Source: Winogradskyella marincola (GTDB taxonomy: Bacteria; Bacteroidota; Bacteroidia; Flavobacteriales; Flavobacteriaceae). Taken from it: DNA of 64,000 nucleotides. The position numbers and the translations under genes are program-made. The stretch covers positions 44,194-108,193 of the forward strand of contig NZ_JARSBN010000010.1 of assembly GCF_029624125.1 (NCBI RefSeq), written 5' to 3'. Each line of letters opens with the position of its first letter. Position 1 is the stretch's first letter. Positions 9,328-16,035 of this stretch are shown piece by piece. Below the pieces are notes generated by a model that saw only the letters and a program-made list of their open reading frames with translations, made no database searches and had not been told where the DNA came from.

Positions 9328-9957
9328 ATGCGTACACAAACCAAACTAGAGGAACAACTAAATGCTTGGTCTCATGGTATTGGTGCAGCCTTAGGAATTG
9401 CCGCTTTAGTTTTACTCATCATTTTTTCTGATAACAATACAAAACCTTGGAGTCTTTTTAGTGTTATTGTTTATGGTGTTTCTGTAATCATTTTGTTTTT
9501 AGCATCAACATTTTATCATGCTGTAAAAGGTGAGAAGCGCAAACACTATTTTAGAATTGTAGATCATATAAGTATATATCTACTTATTGCTGGCACTTAC
9601 ACTCCTGTACTATTAGTTTTACTTAGAGATAGTTTAGGATGGCCTTTGTTTTGGGTAGTTTGGGGAATTGCAGCTTTCGGGTTGATTTTAAAGCTTTTCT
9701 TTACAGGTAGGTTTGAGTTGTTTTCTACACTATTATACCTTGTAATGGGATGGTTAATTGTTTTTGATTATTCTAACCTCGCAGAAGCAATAGGACCAAC
9801 TGGAGTATTGTGGTTATTTGCAGGTGGTTTGTTTTATACTGTTGGTATAGTTTTTTACGCTATTCAAAAGATTCCTTATAATCATGTTATATGGCATTTG
9901 TTTGTGCTTGGTGGAGCCATTTGCCATTTTTTTATGATTTTTAATCATGTGATATAA
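9328..9957 (+). CDS. trhA: TrhA/hemolysin III family (PAQR) membrane protein
   Basis: A 209-residue seven-helix membrane protein of the PAQR/hemolysin III family, linked in E. coli to membrane-fluidity homeostasis. Conserved polar residues are present: SHGIGA near the N-terminus, STFYHAVKG (first zinc-site His), DHISIYLLIAGTYTP and the C-terminal HVIWHLFVLGGAICH with the paired His residues. Length is typical. It starts 3 bp after the DUF4294 gene, and its 3' end overlaps that of the convergent DinB-like gene by 13 bp. Confidence 0.92.
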   Translation: MRTQTKLEEQLNAWSHGIGAALGIAALVLLIIFSDNNTKPWSLFSVIVYGVSVIILFLASTFYHAVKGEKRKHYFRIVDHISIYLLIAGTYTPVLLVLLRDSLGWPLFWVVWGIAAFGLILKLFFTGRFELFSTLLYLVMGWLIVFDYSNLAEAIGPTGVLWLFAGGLFYTVGIVFYAIQKIPYNHVIWHLFVLGGAICHFFMIFNHVI

Positions 9958-10421
9958 GACGATTCAATCATCTTTTTTATCAGTACAATTTGCCCAAGAT
10001 GGTAATAAGCATGTTCTATTAAGCCATCGATATTGCGTTGGTAGTTGCCATATTTTTTATCTACAAATGGGTTTTTGAGTTCAGAATCTGATAAATCACT
10101 GATGTGCTGAATTAATTCTTCGGTGTCTTTCCAAAATAGATTTTGAAACGATTTCCATTGTTTTTGTGATGTTATAGGAGGAAAATCAAAACTAAACTTG
10201 TCTCTTATTTCTAAGTTGCCGCTAATAAAAACGTTTTTTATACCAGACACATAGTAGTGTATGTGTTGCGTTAAAATTGCTATGGTATTTAGCGATTTAA
10301 CTTGTTTGTTGGCAATGGTATAATCTAAGTTTTCTATTTGATCTTTAATGTTAGTGTTAGCGATCCATCTGCCGTTTAAAATAACTTCTCCAAGTCTGTT
10401 GGCTAGTTGGGTTGAGTTCAT
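9945..10421 (-). CDS. DinB-like four-helix metal-binding protein
   Basis: A 158-residue protein with the pattern of the DinB/DUF1572 superfamily: a His in the second helix (LTQHIHYYVSG) and a late EHAYYHLGQI motif whose His pair would complete a metal site. Such proteins include thiol-dependent transferases, and many are of unknown use. It is the third gene of a minus-strand group with two DUF1801-type proteins, 24 bp downstream of the nearer one. Its stop overlaps the convergent trhA stop. Confidence 0.8.
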   Translation of the reverse strand: MNSTQLANRLGEVILNGRWIANTNIKDQIENLDYTIANKQVKSLNTIAILTQHIHYYVSGIKNVFISGNLEIRDKFSFDFPPITSQKQWKSFQNLFWKDTEELIQHISDLSDSELKNPFVDKKYGNYQRNIDGLIEHAYYHLGQIVLIKKMIESSYIT

Positions 10422-10445
10422 AAATATTCAAGAATGTTTCTTTAA

Positions 10446-10838
10446 TTATTTGAGTCTAAGTAACACACCTTTGCGTTTATAGATATTTTTATAATCCCAT
10501 TGAATTAATTTAGACTTTTCAATCCAACGGTTTAAGTCTTCGAGATTAATCTCATCTATAGAAGTATAGAGCTTAGATGCGTCTTTAAATTTTCCGGTTC
10601 CAGGTTTTAAACCTTCTTCTTCAAAGCTTGCGCCACTCCAAAACATAAGTTGTATACCAGCTTTAAGTTTACTGTAACCTACAATAGGATTACCTTCTAA
10701 AAACCATACAGGATGTCTGTGCCAAATTTTGTTTTCGGCATTAGGTAATAATTGATAAAGAATAGTAGACAATTGCTCACAGATTTCTCGTGCTCCATCT
10801 TCTTGGTTTTGATTATAAAGTGTAATGTCAGAGTTCAT
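10446..10838 (-). CDS. DUF1801 domain protein
   Basis: A 130-residue cytoplasmic protein matching the DUF1801 fold by its WHRHPVWFLEGNPIVGYSK and IQLMFWSG segments. No catalytic residues are assigned to the family. It lies 3 bp downstream of a YdeI-like gene whose N-terminal half has the same fold and 24 bp upstream of a DinB-like gene, so the three are one transcription unit. The function is unknown; these families often occur together in stress-related accessory clusters. Confidence 0.8.
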   Translation of the reverse strand: MNSDITLYNQNQEDGAREICEQLSTILYQLLPNAENKIWHRHPVWFLEGNPIVGYSKLKAGIQLMFWSGASFEEEGLKPGTGKFKDASKLYTSIDEINLEDLNRWIEKSKLIQWDYKNIYKRKGVLLRLK

Positions 10839-10841
10839 CTT

Positions 10842-11483
10842 CTATGCGTTTAATTGCTTATGAGAGCCATCGCAATTTGGTTTTCGTTTAGAGAGTCCGC
10901 AGGTACAATCTGTTAGTCCATAGCCATCTAAAATACGTTGCTTGTTATTTTCTATCCGATTGGTTTTGGTTTTAGATTGTTTGGCTTTGTTAAAGAATAG
11001 CAAGTATCCTTTTTGTCTTCCTGGAGTTAGGTTGCTAAATGCATTTTTAAAGTCATTATCATTTTGAAACTGCTCTTCTAATTCAGCAGGTATATCGTAA
11101 TCTGAAAGTGCCTTGTAGGTTACTTTTTGTCCTGATTTTTCAACCTCAATAGCTTCAAAAATATAGTGCTTAATTATGGTTGAAAGGGTTTTAATTTCAT
11201 TGAGTTTTGTAAACCTTATTTGTCTGCTGGCTTGTATGTTTTCTGTAGGTTGAATTAGAATACCTTCTGTGTCTTTTAACAAACTGCCTTTTAAAAATGA
11301 AATGGCACAGTAATCTTTAAAATCGTGAATGATAACTACGTTTTTATTTTTATAAGTATAACAAGGATGTTTCCATTTGTAAGCTTCTGTTAAGTTACAA
11401 TTTAGTACAATTTTGCGCAGTAGTGTCAATTCTTCTTGCCATCTGTTTAAATTGTCTAAATACGCAGTAACTTTAGGATTCAT
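10842..11483 (-). CDS. YdeI/OmpD-associated family protein with C-terminal CDGSH-type iron-sulfur motif
   Basis: A 213-residue protein. Residues about 1-120 are a DUF1801/YdeI-type domain (YKWKHPCYTYKNKNVV, FLKGSLLKD) and 120-175 the YdeI C-terminal helical part (NLTPGRQKGYLLFFNKAKQ). The last 20 residues carry CTCGLSKRKPNCDGSH, an exact match to the CDGSH [2Fe-2S] ligand pattern C-x-C-x2-S-x3-P-x-C-D-G-S-H. The tail suggests a redox or sensing addition to the YdeI fold. It is the first gene of a three-gene minus-strand operon. The YdeI call is strong; the iron-sulfur role is inferred from the motif alone. Confidence 0.85.
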   Translation of the reverse strand: MNPKVTAYLDNLNRWQEELTLLRKIVLNCNLTEAYKWKHPCYTYKNKNVVIIHDFKDYCAISFLKGSLLKDTEGILIQPTENIQASRQIRFTKLNEIKTLSTIIKHYIFEAIEVEKSGQKVTYKALSDYDIPAELEEQFQNDNDFKNAFSNLTPGRQKGYLLFFNKAKQSKTKTNRIENNKQRILDGYGLTDCTCGLSKRKPNCDGSHKQLNA

Positions 11484-11604
11484 GTGGTTTATGATTTACT
11501 TACCAATAGTTTTAAAATAAAAAGTATAAGTCTCTAATATGGTTTTTTTAAGTGATTGAAAGATAGTTAATAGATTTATAATTATAGCAGACAAAATTTA
11601 TTGT

Positions 11605-12003
11605 TTATATATCATAGTTCTCATTTATATCAATTCCCCAACTCAACTTTTGGGCATGATTAGAAAACATATCTTGTATATAACTGTAATTTTTAATATC
11701 CTCTAATCGTATGGGTCTAATTTCAAATCTAGGTGCATGTCCACCTGTATTAAAGAAGCCAATATAAAATCGATTAGTAAACCTGCTTCTGTAAATATGA
11801 ATATTAAGCATTGAGCACACTTTTGCAATTTGAATATAAGGCTCAAAGTTTAGTCGGTATTTAATAAAATCATCATAGGTTTTATCTTCTATGTATCTTG
11901 TTTTTCGATAACTGCTTAGATCAATATAAAAGTTGCATTGATGAGAATTAAAAAGCTTATCAAGTTGCTGCTCAGATGTTATTTCATTTATGGTTAATGT
12001 CAA
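11605..12003 (-). CDS. Hypothetical protein, 132 aa
   Basis: No family recognised. A soluble protein with no signal peptide or membrane helix; rich in Tyr, Ile and Asn, with a central basic stretch (IYRSRFTNRFYIGFF) and a GGHAPRFEIRP segment. It sits on the minus strand in line with the cassette array but has no recognisable repeat at its 3' end. It may be the array's decayed far edge or an unrelated orphan. Amino-acid composition and intact length suggest a real gene. Confidence 0.55.
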   Translation of the reverse strand: MTLTINEITSEQQLDKLFNSHQCNFYIDLSSYRKTRYIEDKTYDDFIKYRLNFEPYIQIAKVCSMLNIHIYRSRFTNRFYIGFFNTGGHAPRFEIRPIRLEDIKNYSYIQDMFSNHAQKLSWGIDINENYDI

Positions 12004-12039
12004 TTTTTAATTGATTTTTTTATGTTATGGGTAGTACTA

Positions 12040-12083
12040 AATAAGGAATTCCGTTGTAATGAGTTATAAACGTTGTTATGTGC
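12040..12083 (-). repeat. Half of an attC-like site downstream of the zinc-finger protein gene (degenerate)
   Basis: Read on the minus strand, just after the stop of the 12086-12442 gene, the order is CACATAAC, AACG, TTTATAAC. This is the same start (AAC box, 4-nt spacer, TATAAC arm) as the complete elements at 12955-15589. The matching right half and GTT end were not found, so this looks like a decayed or truncated site. Confidence 0.4.
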
Positions 12084-12085
12084 GT

Positions 12086-12442
12086 TTATGACCGATCCTT
12101 CTGTTTTTTAGCATTAAACAAATGAAAAAAAGCACCAACTAAAAACAAAACTCCTATTATAGTCGTAAATCCAAGTACTTTTTTGGTAAGAACTTCATAT
12201 AGAATAAAAGCGGAACCCATTAACCCATAGAGTAGCGCATATCTTAAATATGCTCCAACAGCAGTATTCTTAGATCTTGTGTTTTTGTGAATCAATTGAT
12301 TTACTAGAGTAACTTCTTCAACACAAGAGTTGGTACATGCTATTCCATTAGGTAGTTCTGTTAAACATTCATGACATATTCCTTTATTGCAGTTTTTACA
12401 AATTCCAACGGATTCTGAATTAGGATGGTTAAAACATTTCAT
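12086..12442 (-). CDS. B-box-like zinc-binding membrane protein, 118 aa
   Basis: The N-terminus has a Cys/His cluster (C3, H6, C15, C18, C23, C26, then C36 and C40), read as MKCFNHPN, CKNCNKGICHEC, which resembles a B-box-type zinc finger. Two hydrophobic helices follow (about 64-82 and 90-108), then a basic tail (NAKKQKDRS). This layout is widespread in Bacteroidota as an unassigned membrane protein. It is probably the sixth member of the cassette array, because a half attC-like element lies just after its stop; its upstream boundary is degenerate. Confidence 0.65.
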   Translation of the reverse strand: MKCFNHPNSESVGICKNCNKGICHECLTELPNGIACTNSCVEEVTLVNQLIHKNTRSKNTAVGAYLRYALLYGLMGSAFILYEVLTKKVLGFTTIIGVLFLVGAFFHLFNAKKQKDRS

Positions 12443-12629
12443 AGAGAGTTTACTGTTCTTAATTGTGTATTGAGGCGTTTAATATATGGTAAGTTGGGCA
12501 GAAAATAAGCAATTACTTTCGGTTTAGTCACAAGCCAAATCTTTTTATTTCGTTTTAATTTTTCTCTTTTAATACCAAATCAAAAGATTTGGCGTCTTTG
12601 CAAACAGACAAAACAATCTTTGGATTAAG

Positions 12630-12669
12630 CACTAATCGCTCAATTTGCTAAATATCGTGTTGTATGCAG
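12630..12669 (-). repeat. Degenerate attC-like site after the 86-aa membrane protein gene
   Basis: On the minus strand, CTGCATACAAC, ACGA, TATTTAGC follows the stop of the 12689-12949 gene, matching the left half of the array element. The TTAAGCACTAAT core seen in the complete sites is also present on the plus strand near 12625. The remaining 12443-12629 holds only AT-rich sequence with one CCAAATC/GATTTGG hairpin near 12582-12599, and I could not place a convincing right end. Confidence 0.45.
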
Positions 12670-12688
12670 TTTGTTTTTCATGCTTTGT

Positions 12689-12949
12689 TTAATGAAGTGA
12701 ACTAACAGCTGTAAATATTGCTATTATTATAGCTATTGGTATAAATCCAACCAAGAATCCATATGTCAGTGGTTTTTTTTTTTTTCTTTTAATTAGAAAA
12801 CTCAGAGTTGAAATTATCACAATGCCAACATATAGAGGTAACCTGTCATTTAATAAATCAGTCAAATAAATTGAGACCGTAAAAAGACCTACTGAAAGTA
12901 TAAGACCTAGTATAAATTTTAAGATTACTTTTAAATTTATTGAGTTCAC
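12689..12949 (-). CDS. Small membrane protein, 86 aa (array unit 5)
   Basis: Not recognised. An 86-residue protein with three hydrophobic segments (about 8-27, 37-48, 62-82) and a short basic loop of four lysines after an Arg. The GTG at 12949 is taken as the start because no ATG in frame gives a better signal and it lies 16 nt inside the unit boundary, like its neighbours. The lysine loop is encoded by an uninterrupted run of 13 A residues (plus-strand T-run 12773-12785), a likely slippage tract. The unit's terminal repeats match only 7 of 11 bases, so it may be an older member. Confidence 0.6.
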   Translation of the reverse strand: MNSINLKVILKFILGLILSVGLFTVSIYLTDLLNDRLPLYVGIVIISTLSFLIKRKKKKPLTYGFLVGFIPIAIIIAIFTAVSSLH

Positions 12950-12954
12950 TTTAA

Positions 12955-13094
12955 TTACATATATCGGTCTCGTATAACCGTCAGTTACGGGATTAAAGTT
13001 AATAATTTTCGGTTAAGCACTGACGTTAGCAATTCCGAGAGGATTCGGACGTAGTCGAATCCGCCGTAATTGCGGTTATACATTGTTTTAGTGC
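12955..13094 (-). repeat. attC-like palindromic site, copy 4 (between array units 5 and 4)
   Basis: In gene direction: box ending AAC, spacer AATG, arm TATAACCGCAATTACGG, a central hairpin GGATTCG/CGAATCC, then CCGTAACTGACGGTTATA, spacer CGAGACC and a right end. Copies 1, 3 and 4 are nearly identical over about 125 bp. In this copy the right end reads GAT instead of GTT, so it may be inactive on that side. The arms pair with extra unpaired bases on one side, as attC sites do. Confidence 0.65.
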
Positions 13095-13098
13095 GTTT

Positions 13099-13737
13099 TT
13101 ATTTCCAAAATTCCCACCAATTTCCTTTCTCAACCGTTTTATTTTTCTCTTTGTAATTATTCTTTTCTAAATCAGTTCTATTGTCAATATATTCCAATTT
13201 TCCAAACTCATTCGTTTGTCCGATTAGTTTTATTTTTCCATTTTCTATCCAGTTTAAAACTTTCTCAATTTCAAGAATAATATCTGGATAGCATTTGTTT
13301 AATAAAGTTTCTTTTTGTGTTTCAGTCAGTTCGTCAAAGGTTTCTGCTTTGTAGTAACTATATGGACATTCTAAAAGCAAACCATATTCGAATGCTAAAT
13401 TGTCCATAAAATCATAACCTTTACAATACATAGAATAAAAATTTCGTATCGATTTCGAGTAGTTTTCAGTTCGGTTTTTTGCTTTTAACAAATCTTTCGT
13501 GATTTTCCACTTTTCAATGTCGCTTTGACTTATTTGATTTTCAATAAGTTTTTTTAATTCGGGATGTGCATTTTTTTGTTTGTAATTGAAAGAAAGAAGT
13601 TCGTAATAGAAATTCGGATTTAAGTTTTCCTTTAATTCGGTTGATTTATAAACCCATTTTTCAAAATTCGGCAGAAGTCCTTTTTCTGACCAAACTTTAT
13701 ATAATTCATCTTGTATGTTTCTTGAAATTTCGCTCAT
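13099..13737 (-). CDS. Hypothetical protein, 212 aa (array unit 4)
   Basis: No family recognised. A soluble, charged, mostly helical protein rich in Lys, Glu, Asn and Tyr, ending in a tryptophan cluster (GNWWEFWK). No signal peptide or membrane helix. It occupies a unit whose ends are GTTGTAGTGC and GCACTAAAAC on the minus strand (9 of 10 complementary). The ATG is 19 nt inside the left boundary and the stop 12 nt before the right AAC box, leaving no room for a private promoter, so it depends on read-through or a promoter in the repeat. Confidence 0.7.
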   Translation of the reverse strand: MSEISRNIQDELYKVWSEKGLLPNFEKWVYKSTELKENLNPNFYYELLSFNYKQKNAHPELKKLIENQISQSDIEKWKITKDLLKAKNRTENYSKSIRNFYSMYCKGYDFMDNLAFEYGLLLECPYSYYKAETFDELTETQKETLLNKCYPDIILEIEKVLNWIENGKIKLIGQTNEFGKLEYIDNRTDLEKNNYKEKNKTVEKGNWWEFWK

Positions 13738-13746
13738 TTATCAAAT

Positions 13747-13886
13747 GCACTACAACGGTCTCGTATAACCATCAGTTACGGGTTAAAGTAAGCAAATTTT
13801 TTGGTTTAGCACTGGCGTTAGCAATTCCGAGTGGATTCGGACGCAGTCGAATCCACCGTAATTGTGGTTATACATTGTTACCACAC
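13747..13886 (-). repeat. attC-like palindromic site, copy 3 (between array units 4 and 3)
   Basis: Same design as copies 1 and 4: GGTAAC box, AATG spacer, TATAACC arm, central GGATTCG/CGAATCC hairpin, GGTTATA arm, CGAGACC spacer and GTT end. It differs from copies 1 and 4 mainly in the AT-rich segment before TTAGCACTGG on the plus strand. Its outer boxes differ completely from those copies because they belong to the neighbouring units. Confidence 0.7.
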
Positions 13887-13892
13887 GTTTTT

Positions 13893-14555
13893 TTATTCCA
13901 ACTCTGTCAATGTATGTTTTAATTCAGTTTTGTGGAATGTCCTTAATTCTATCGTTTTTTCTTTTTTGTTTTCAATTAAGTAAGGAACATCTCCGTCCAA
14001 AAATAAGATGTCAAATCCTTTGTGTTTAATTCGTTCCCAGCGAGATGTTTTAAATCTTGAGTCTTTATTTGATTTTCTCTCAAAAGTTGAGTCGGTTACA
14101 AAGTAAATAGTGTCTTGAAAGATTTCATTTTTCCAAGAAAATCTTTTTCCAGTCAGTTCAGCTTTTTGGTTGTTCTTATATTTTTCTGACAACTTTCTGT
14201 AAATATGCAAAAAGTTATTATTTGGAATTTTTACAACTAATGAATCTGCGTTTACTTTTATAATTTCATAATATTCTAAAGGGTTATCCTCTGAATATTC
14301 ATCATTAAAGACAATATTGTCAGAAAAAAGATTTCTTTTACTTTCTCTAATTTGGTCAGTTCCAAAATCTCTGTACGAACCTTGAGCATAAACTTTGTTG
14401 TTTTCAAAAGTTATTAAATTTTGGATTGGAAAAATTATATCTGAATTAGTTGATGAAGAATAGTCTCCAATCCAAGTTCCTTTCAGGTTTTTGTCAGTTT
14501 GACAAGCAGATAGTAAAAGGACTAAAATTAATGATATGTATGCTGTTTTTCTCAA
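13893..14555 (-). CDS. Lipoprotein of unknown function, 220 aa (array unit 3)
   Basis: An upstream in-frame ATG at 14603 would start inside the palindromic repeat. The TTG at 14555 instead opens directly into a lipoprotein signal peptide (MRKTAYISLILVLLLSAC when TTG is read as Met) with a clear lipobox, so I choose it. The mature protein starts with GTWIGDYS and alternates beta-like stretches, reminiscent of lipocalin-like proteins, but no family is certain. The unit ends are GTTACCACAC and GTGTGGTAAC (10 of 10 complementary). It is likely anchored in the periplasm or outer membrane. Confidence 0.7.
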   Translation of the reverse strand: MRKTAYISLILVLLLSACQTDKNLKGTWIGDYSSSTNSDIIFPIQNLITFENNKVYAQGSYRDFGTDQIRESKRNLFSDNIVFNDEYSEDNPLEYYEIIKVNADSLVVKIPNNNFLHIYRKLSEKYKNNQKAELTGKRFSWKNEIFQDTIYFVTDSTFERKSNKDSRFKTSRWERIKHKGFDILFLDGDVPYLIENKKEKTIELRTFHKTELKHTLTELE

Positions 14556-14557
14556 AT

Positions 14558-14694
14558 GTGTGGTAACGGTCTTGTGTATGATTAGTTGCGGGAAAGGACG
14601 CAATCATTTTTCGCCGTAAACCAAAGATAATTAATAAGATTTAATTTTCGAGAGGAAATTCAATCGCAATGTGCTATACACGTTGTTGTGGTTA
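14558..14694 (-). repeat. attC-like palindromic site, copy 2 (divergent sequence, same design)
   Basis: In gene direction: CCACAAC, AACG, TGTATAGC...GATTGCG... then ...CGCAACTAATCATACA, CAAGACC, GTT. The interior shares little sequence with copies 1, 3 and 4, but the length (about 123 bp between the AAC and GTT), the AAC/GTT ends, the 4-nt left spacer and the GACC right spacer are kept. A site of a different subtype with the same architecture argues for a recombination substrate, not for simple tandem duplication. Confidence 0.6.
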
Positions 14695-15447
14695 GTTATT
14701 TTTATCCGAAACATAAACTTCTTTTTCGAAGTATTTTTTGTGTTCGCTTACAGTTCCGATTGCTGAATCATTTCCGATATTTGTAAATTCGTATAATTCC
14801 TCGACGATTTGTCCTTTAATATTTTGCTTGCCTTTTTTAAATCCAAAAATTCCAAATCGATAGTCGTCATTTTCAATTCCAAAAGTGTCCATTTTTATTT
14901 CAGTTTCCGAGTATTTGTTTTCAATCACAACATACATTAACTTTTTGTAAACTTCGATATTTGAATTATAGTCAAAACTCGCTATGTTTTTTCCTGTCTT
15001 AATCGTATCTGGAATTTTTAAGTTGAAAAACGAACTGTTTTTATACTTGATTTCTCCATTTTGGTCGAAATATATTGATTGATTTTTATACAAACTATCT
15101 CTTAACGTTAACCATTCAGATTTTTCTTTAAGAGAGCCATCTTCTCTGTAATAATTCCACCAGCCTTTTTGAAATCCGTTTTCCACCAAACCTTTTTCTT
15201 TTATTTTTCCATTTTCGTAATAGTAAAATAATGTGTCGGCAGGCACTCCGTTTTTAATATAAGACAACGATTTTAGTTTACCGTTTTCATAAGCCTCTCC
15301 GCCAAAACCAGTAAATAGTGAATCAGCTTTAGAATCTGTAAATTCTACTTTGACCATTTCTCCGTTGTATTCTTGAAAAATTTCTTTTTTTTCAGATTTA
15401 CAATTGATAAATACTAAAGCTAATAATATGTAAGTAAGTTTCTTCAT
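14692..15447 (-). CDS. MORN/YwqK-like lipoprotein, 251 aa (array unit 2)
   Basis: The ATG at 15447 begins a lipoprotein signal (MKKLTYILLALVFINCKS, lipobox INC); an ATG 21 bp further upstream would lie in the repeat. Residues about 35-135 contain several tandem YYENGKIKEKG and YYREDGSLKEK type repeats, the pattern of MORN/YwqK-like beta-hairpin repeats common in Bacteroidota surface proteins. Members are sometimes annotated as antitoxin-like, without proof. The unit ends are GTTGTGGTTA and TAACCACAAC (perfect), the right one abutting the stop codon. Confidence 0.75.
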   Translation of the reverse strand: MKKLTYILLALVFINCKSEKKEIFQEYNGEMVKVEFTDSKADSLFTGFGGEAYENGKLKSLSYIKNGVPADTLFYYYENGKIKEKGLVENGFQKGWWNYYREDGSLKEKSEWLTLRDSLYKNQSIYFDQNGEIKYKNSSFFNLKIPDTIKTGKNIASFDYNSNIEVYKKLMYVVIENKYSETEIKMDTFGIENDDYRFGIFGFKKGKQNIKGQIVEELYEFTNIGNDSAIGTVSEHKKYFEKEVYVSDKNN

Positions 15448-15450
15448 AAT

Positions 15451-15589
15451 TAACCACAACGGTCTCATATAACCGTCAGTTACGGATTTAAAGTTAATAA
15501 TTTTCGGTTAAGCACTGATGTTAGCAATTCCGAGTGGATTCGGACGTAGTCGAATCCGCCGTAATTGTGTTTATACATTGTTGTGCAAC
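15451..15589 (-). repeat. attC-like palindromic site, copy 1 (between array units 2 and 1)
   Basis: In gene direction: GTTGCACAAC, AATG, TATAA arm, central GGATTCG/CGAATCC hairpin, CGGTTATA arm, TGAGACC, then GTTGTGG. It is nearly identical to copy 4 over about 125 bp, with a few substitutions. The first box pairs with the far end of unit 1 (16036-16045), and the last box with the far end of unit 2 (14685-14694). Confidence 0.7.
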
Positions 15590-15594
15590 GTTTT

Positions 15595-16026
15595 TTATTC
15601 AGTTTTATAATGCAATAATCCTTTTTCATAAAGCATATTTTTAAATTCTTTGGAATTGCAATTCACTTTGTCAGTAGATATTGCGTTTCCAATTCCATAA
15701 ATAAAAGGTCCAGGTCGATTACTCCAACCTTTTCCAAATTCTCTTGGTTCATAACCAGCAATTCGTCCACTAATTAAAATCCGATTTTCGTCCGTTACCT
15801 TTTCCACGATTAAGTCAACACAAGGATAAATTTTGTTTTCGTCGAGATAAACTTTTTCCGCAATCAATTCAGTCACATTATCTTTTCCAATTGCTTTTAT
15901 TCTTTCAGCGAAATGCCATTCAAACTCAAAGTCGTTTGGCAATTCTTTTCCCGAATGTAATTCAGCATAAAGTTTTAGTTCTGAAAGAGTCTTTTCGATA
16001 TGTTTTTTGAATTCGTTTCGGGTCAT
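15595..16026 (-). CDS. Hypothetical protein, 143 aa (array unit 1)
   Basis: No family recognised. A soluble 143-residue protein without signal peptide; helical N-terminus, then beta-rich (ILISGRIAGYEP) with a GWSNRPGPFIYGIGN segment. It is the first unit of the array; its ends are GTTGTGCAAC (minus strand, at 16045-16036) and GTTGCACAAC (10 of 10 complementary, 12 of 13 if extended). The upstream site ends GGTATATAACGA before the GTT, which could be the remains of another attC-like right half. Confidence 0.7.
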   Translation of the reverse strand: MTRNEFKKHIEKTLSELKLYAELHSGKELPNDFEFEWHFAERIKAIGKDNVTELIAEKVYLDENKIYPCVDLIVEKVTDENRILISGRIAGYEPREFGKGWSNRPGPFIYGIGNAISTDKVNCNSKEFKNMLYEKGLLHYKTE

Positions 16027-16035
16027 TTTTCAAAT

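Noticed and set aside
13641..13922. 93-aa plus-strand frame crossing an array repeat
   Set aside because: It runs through the palindromic site between units 3 and 4 and antisense to both genes; composition reflects the palindrome.
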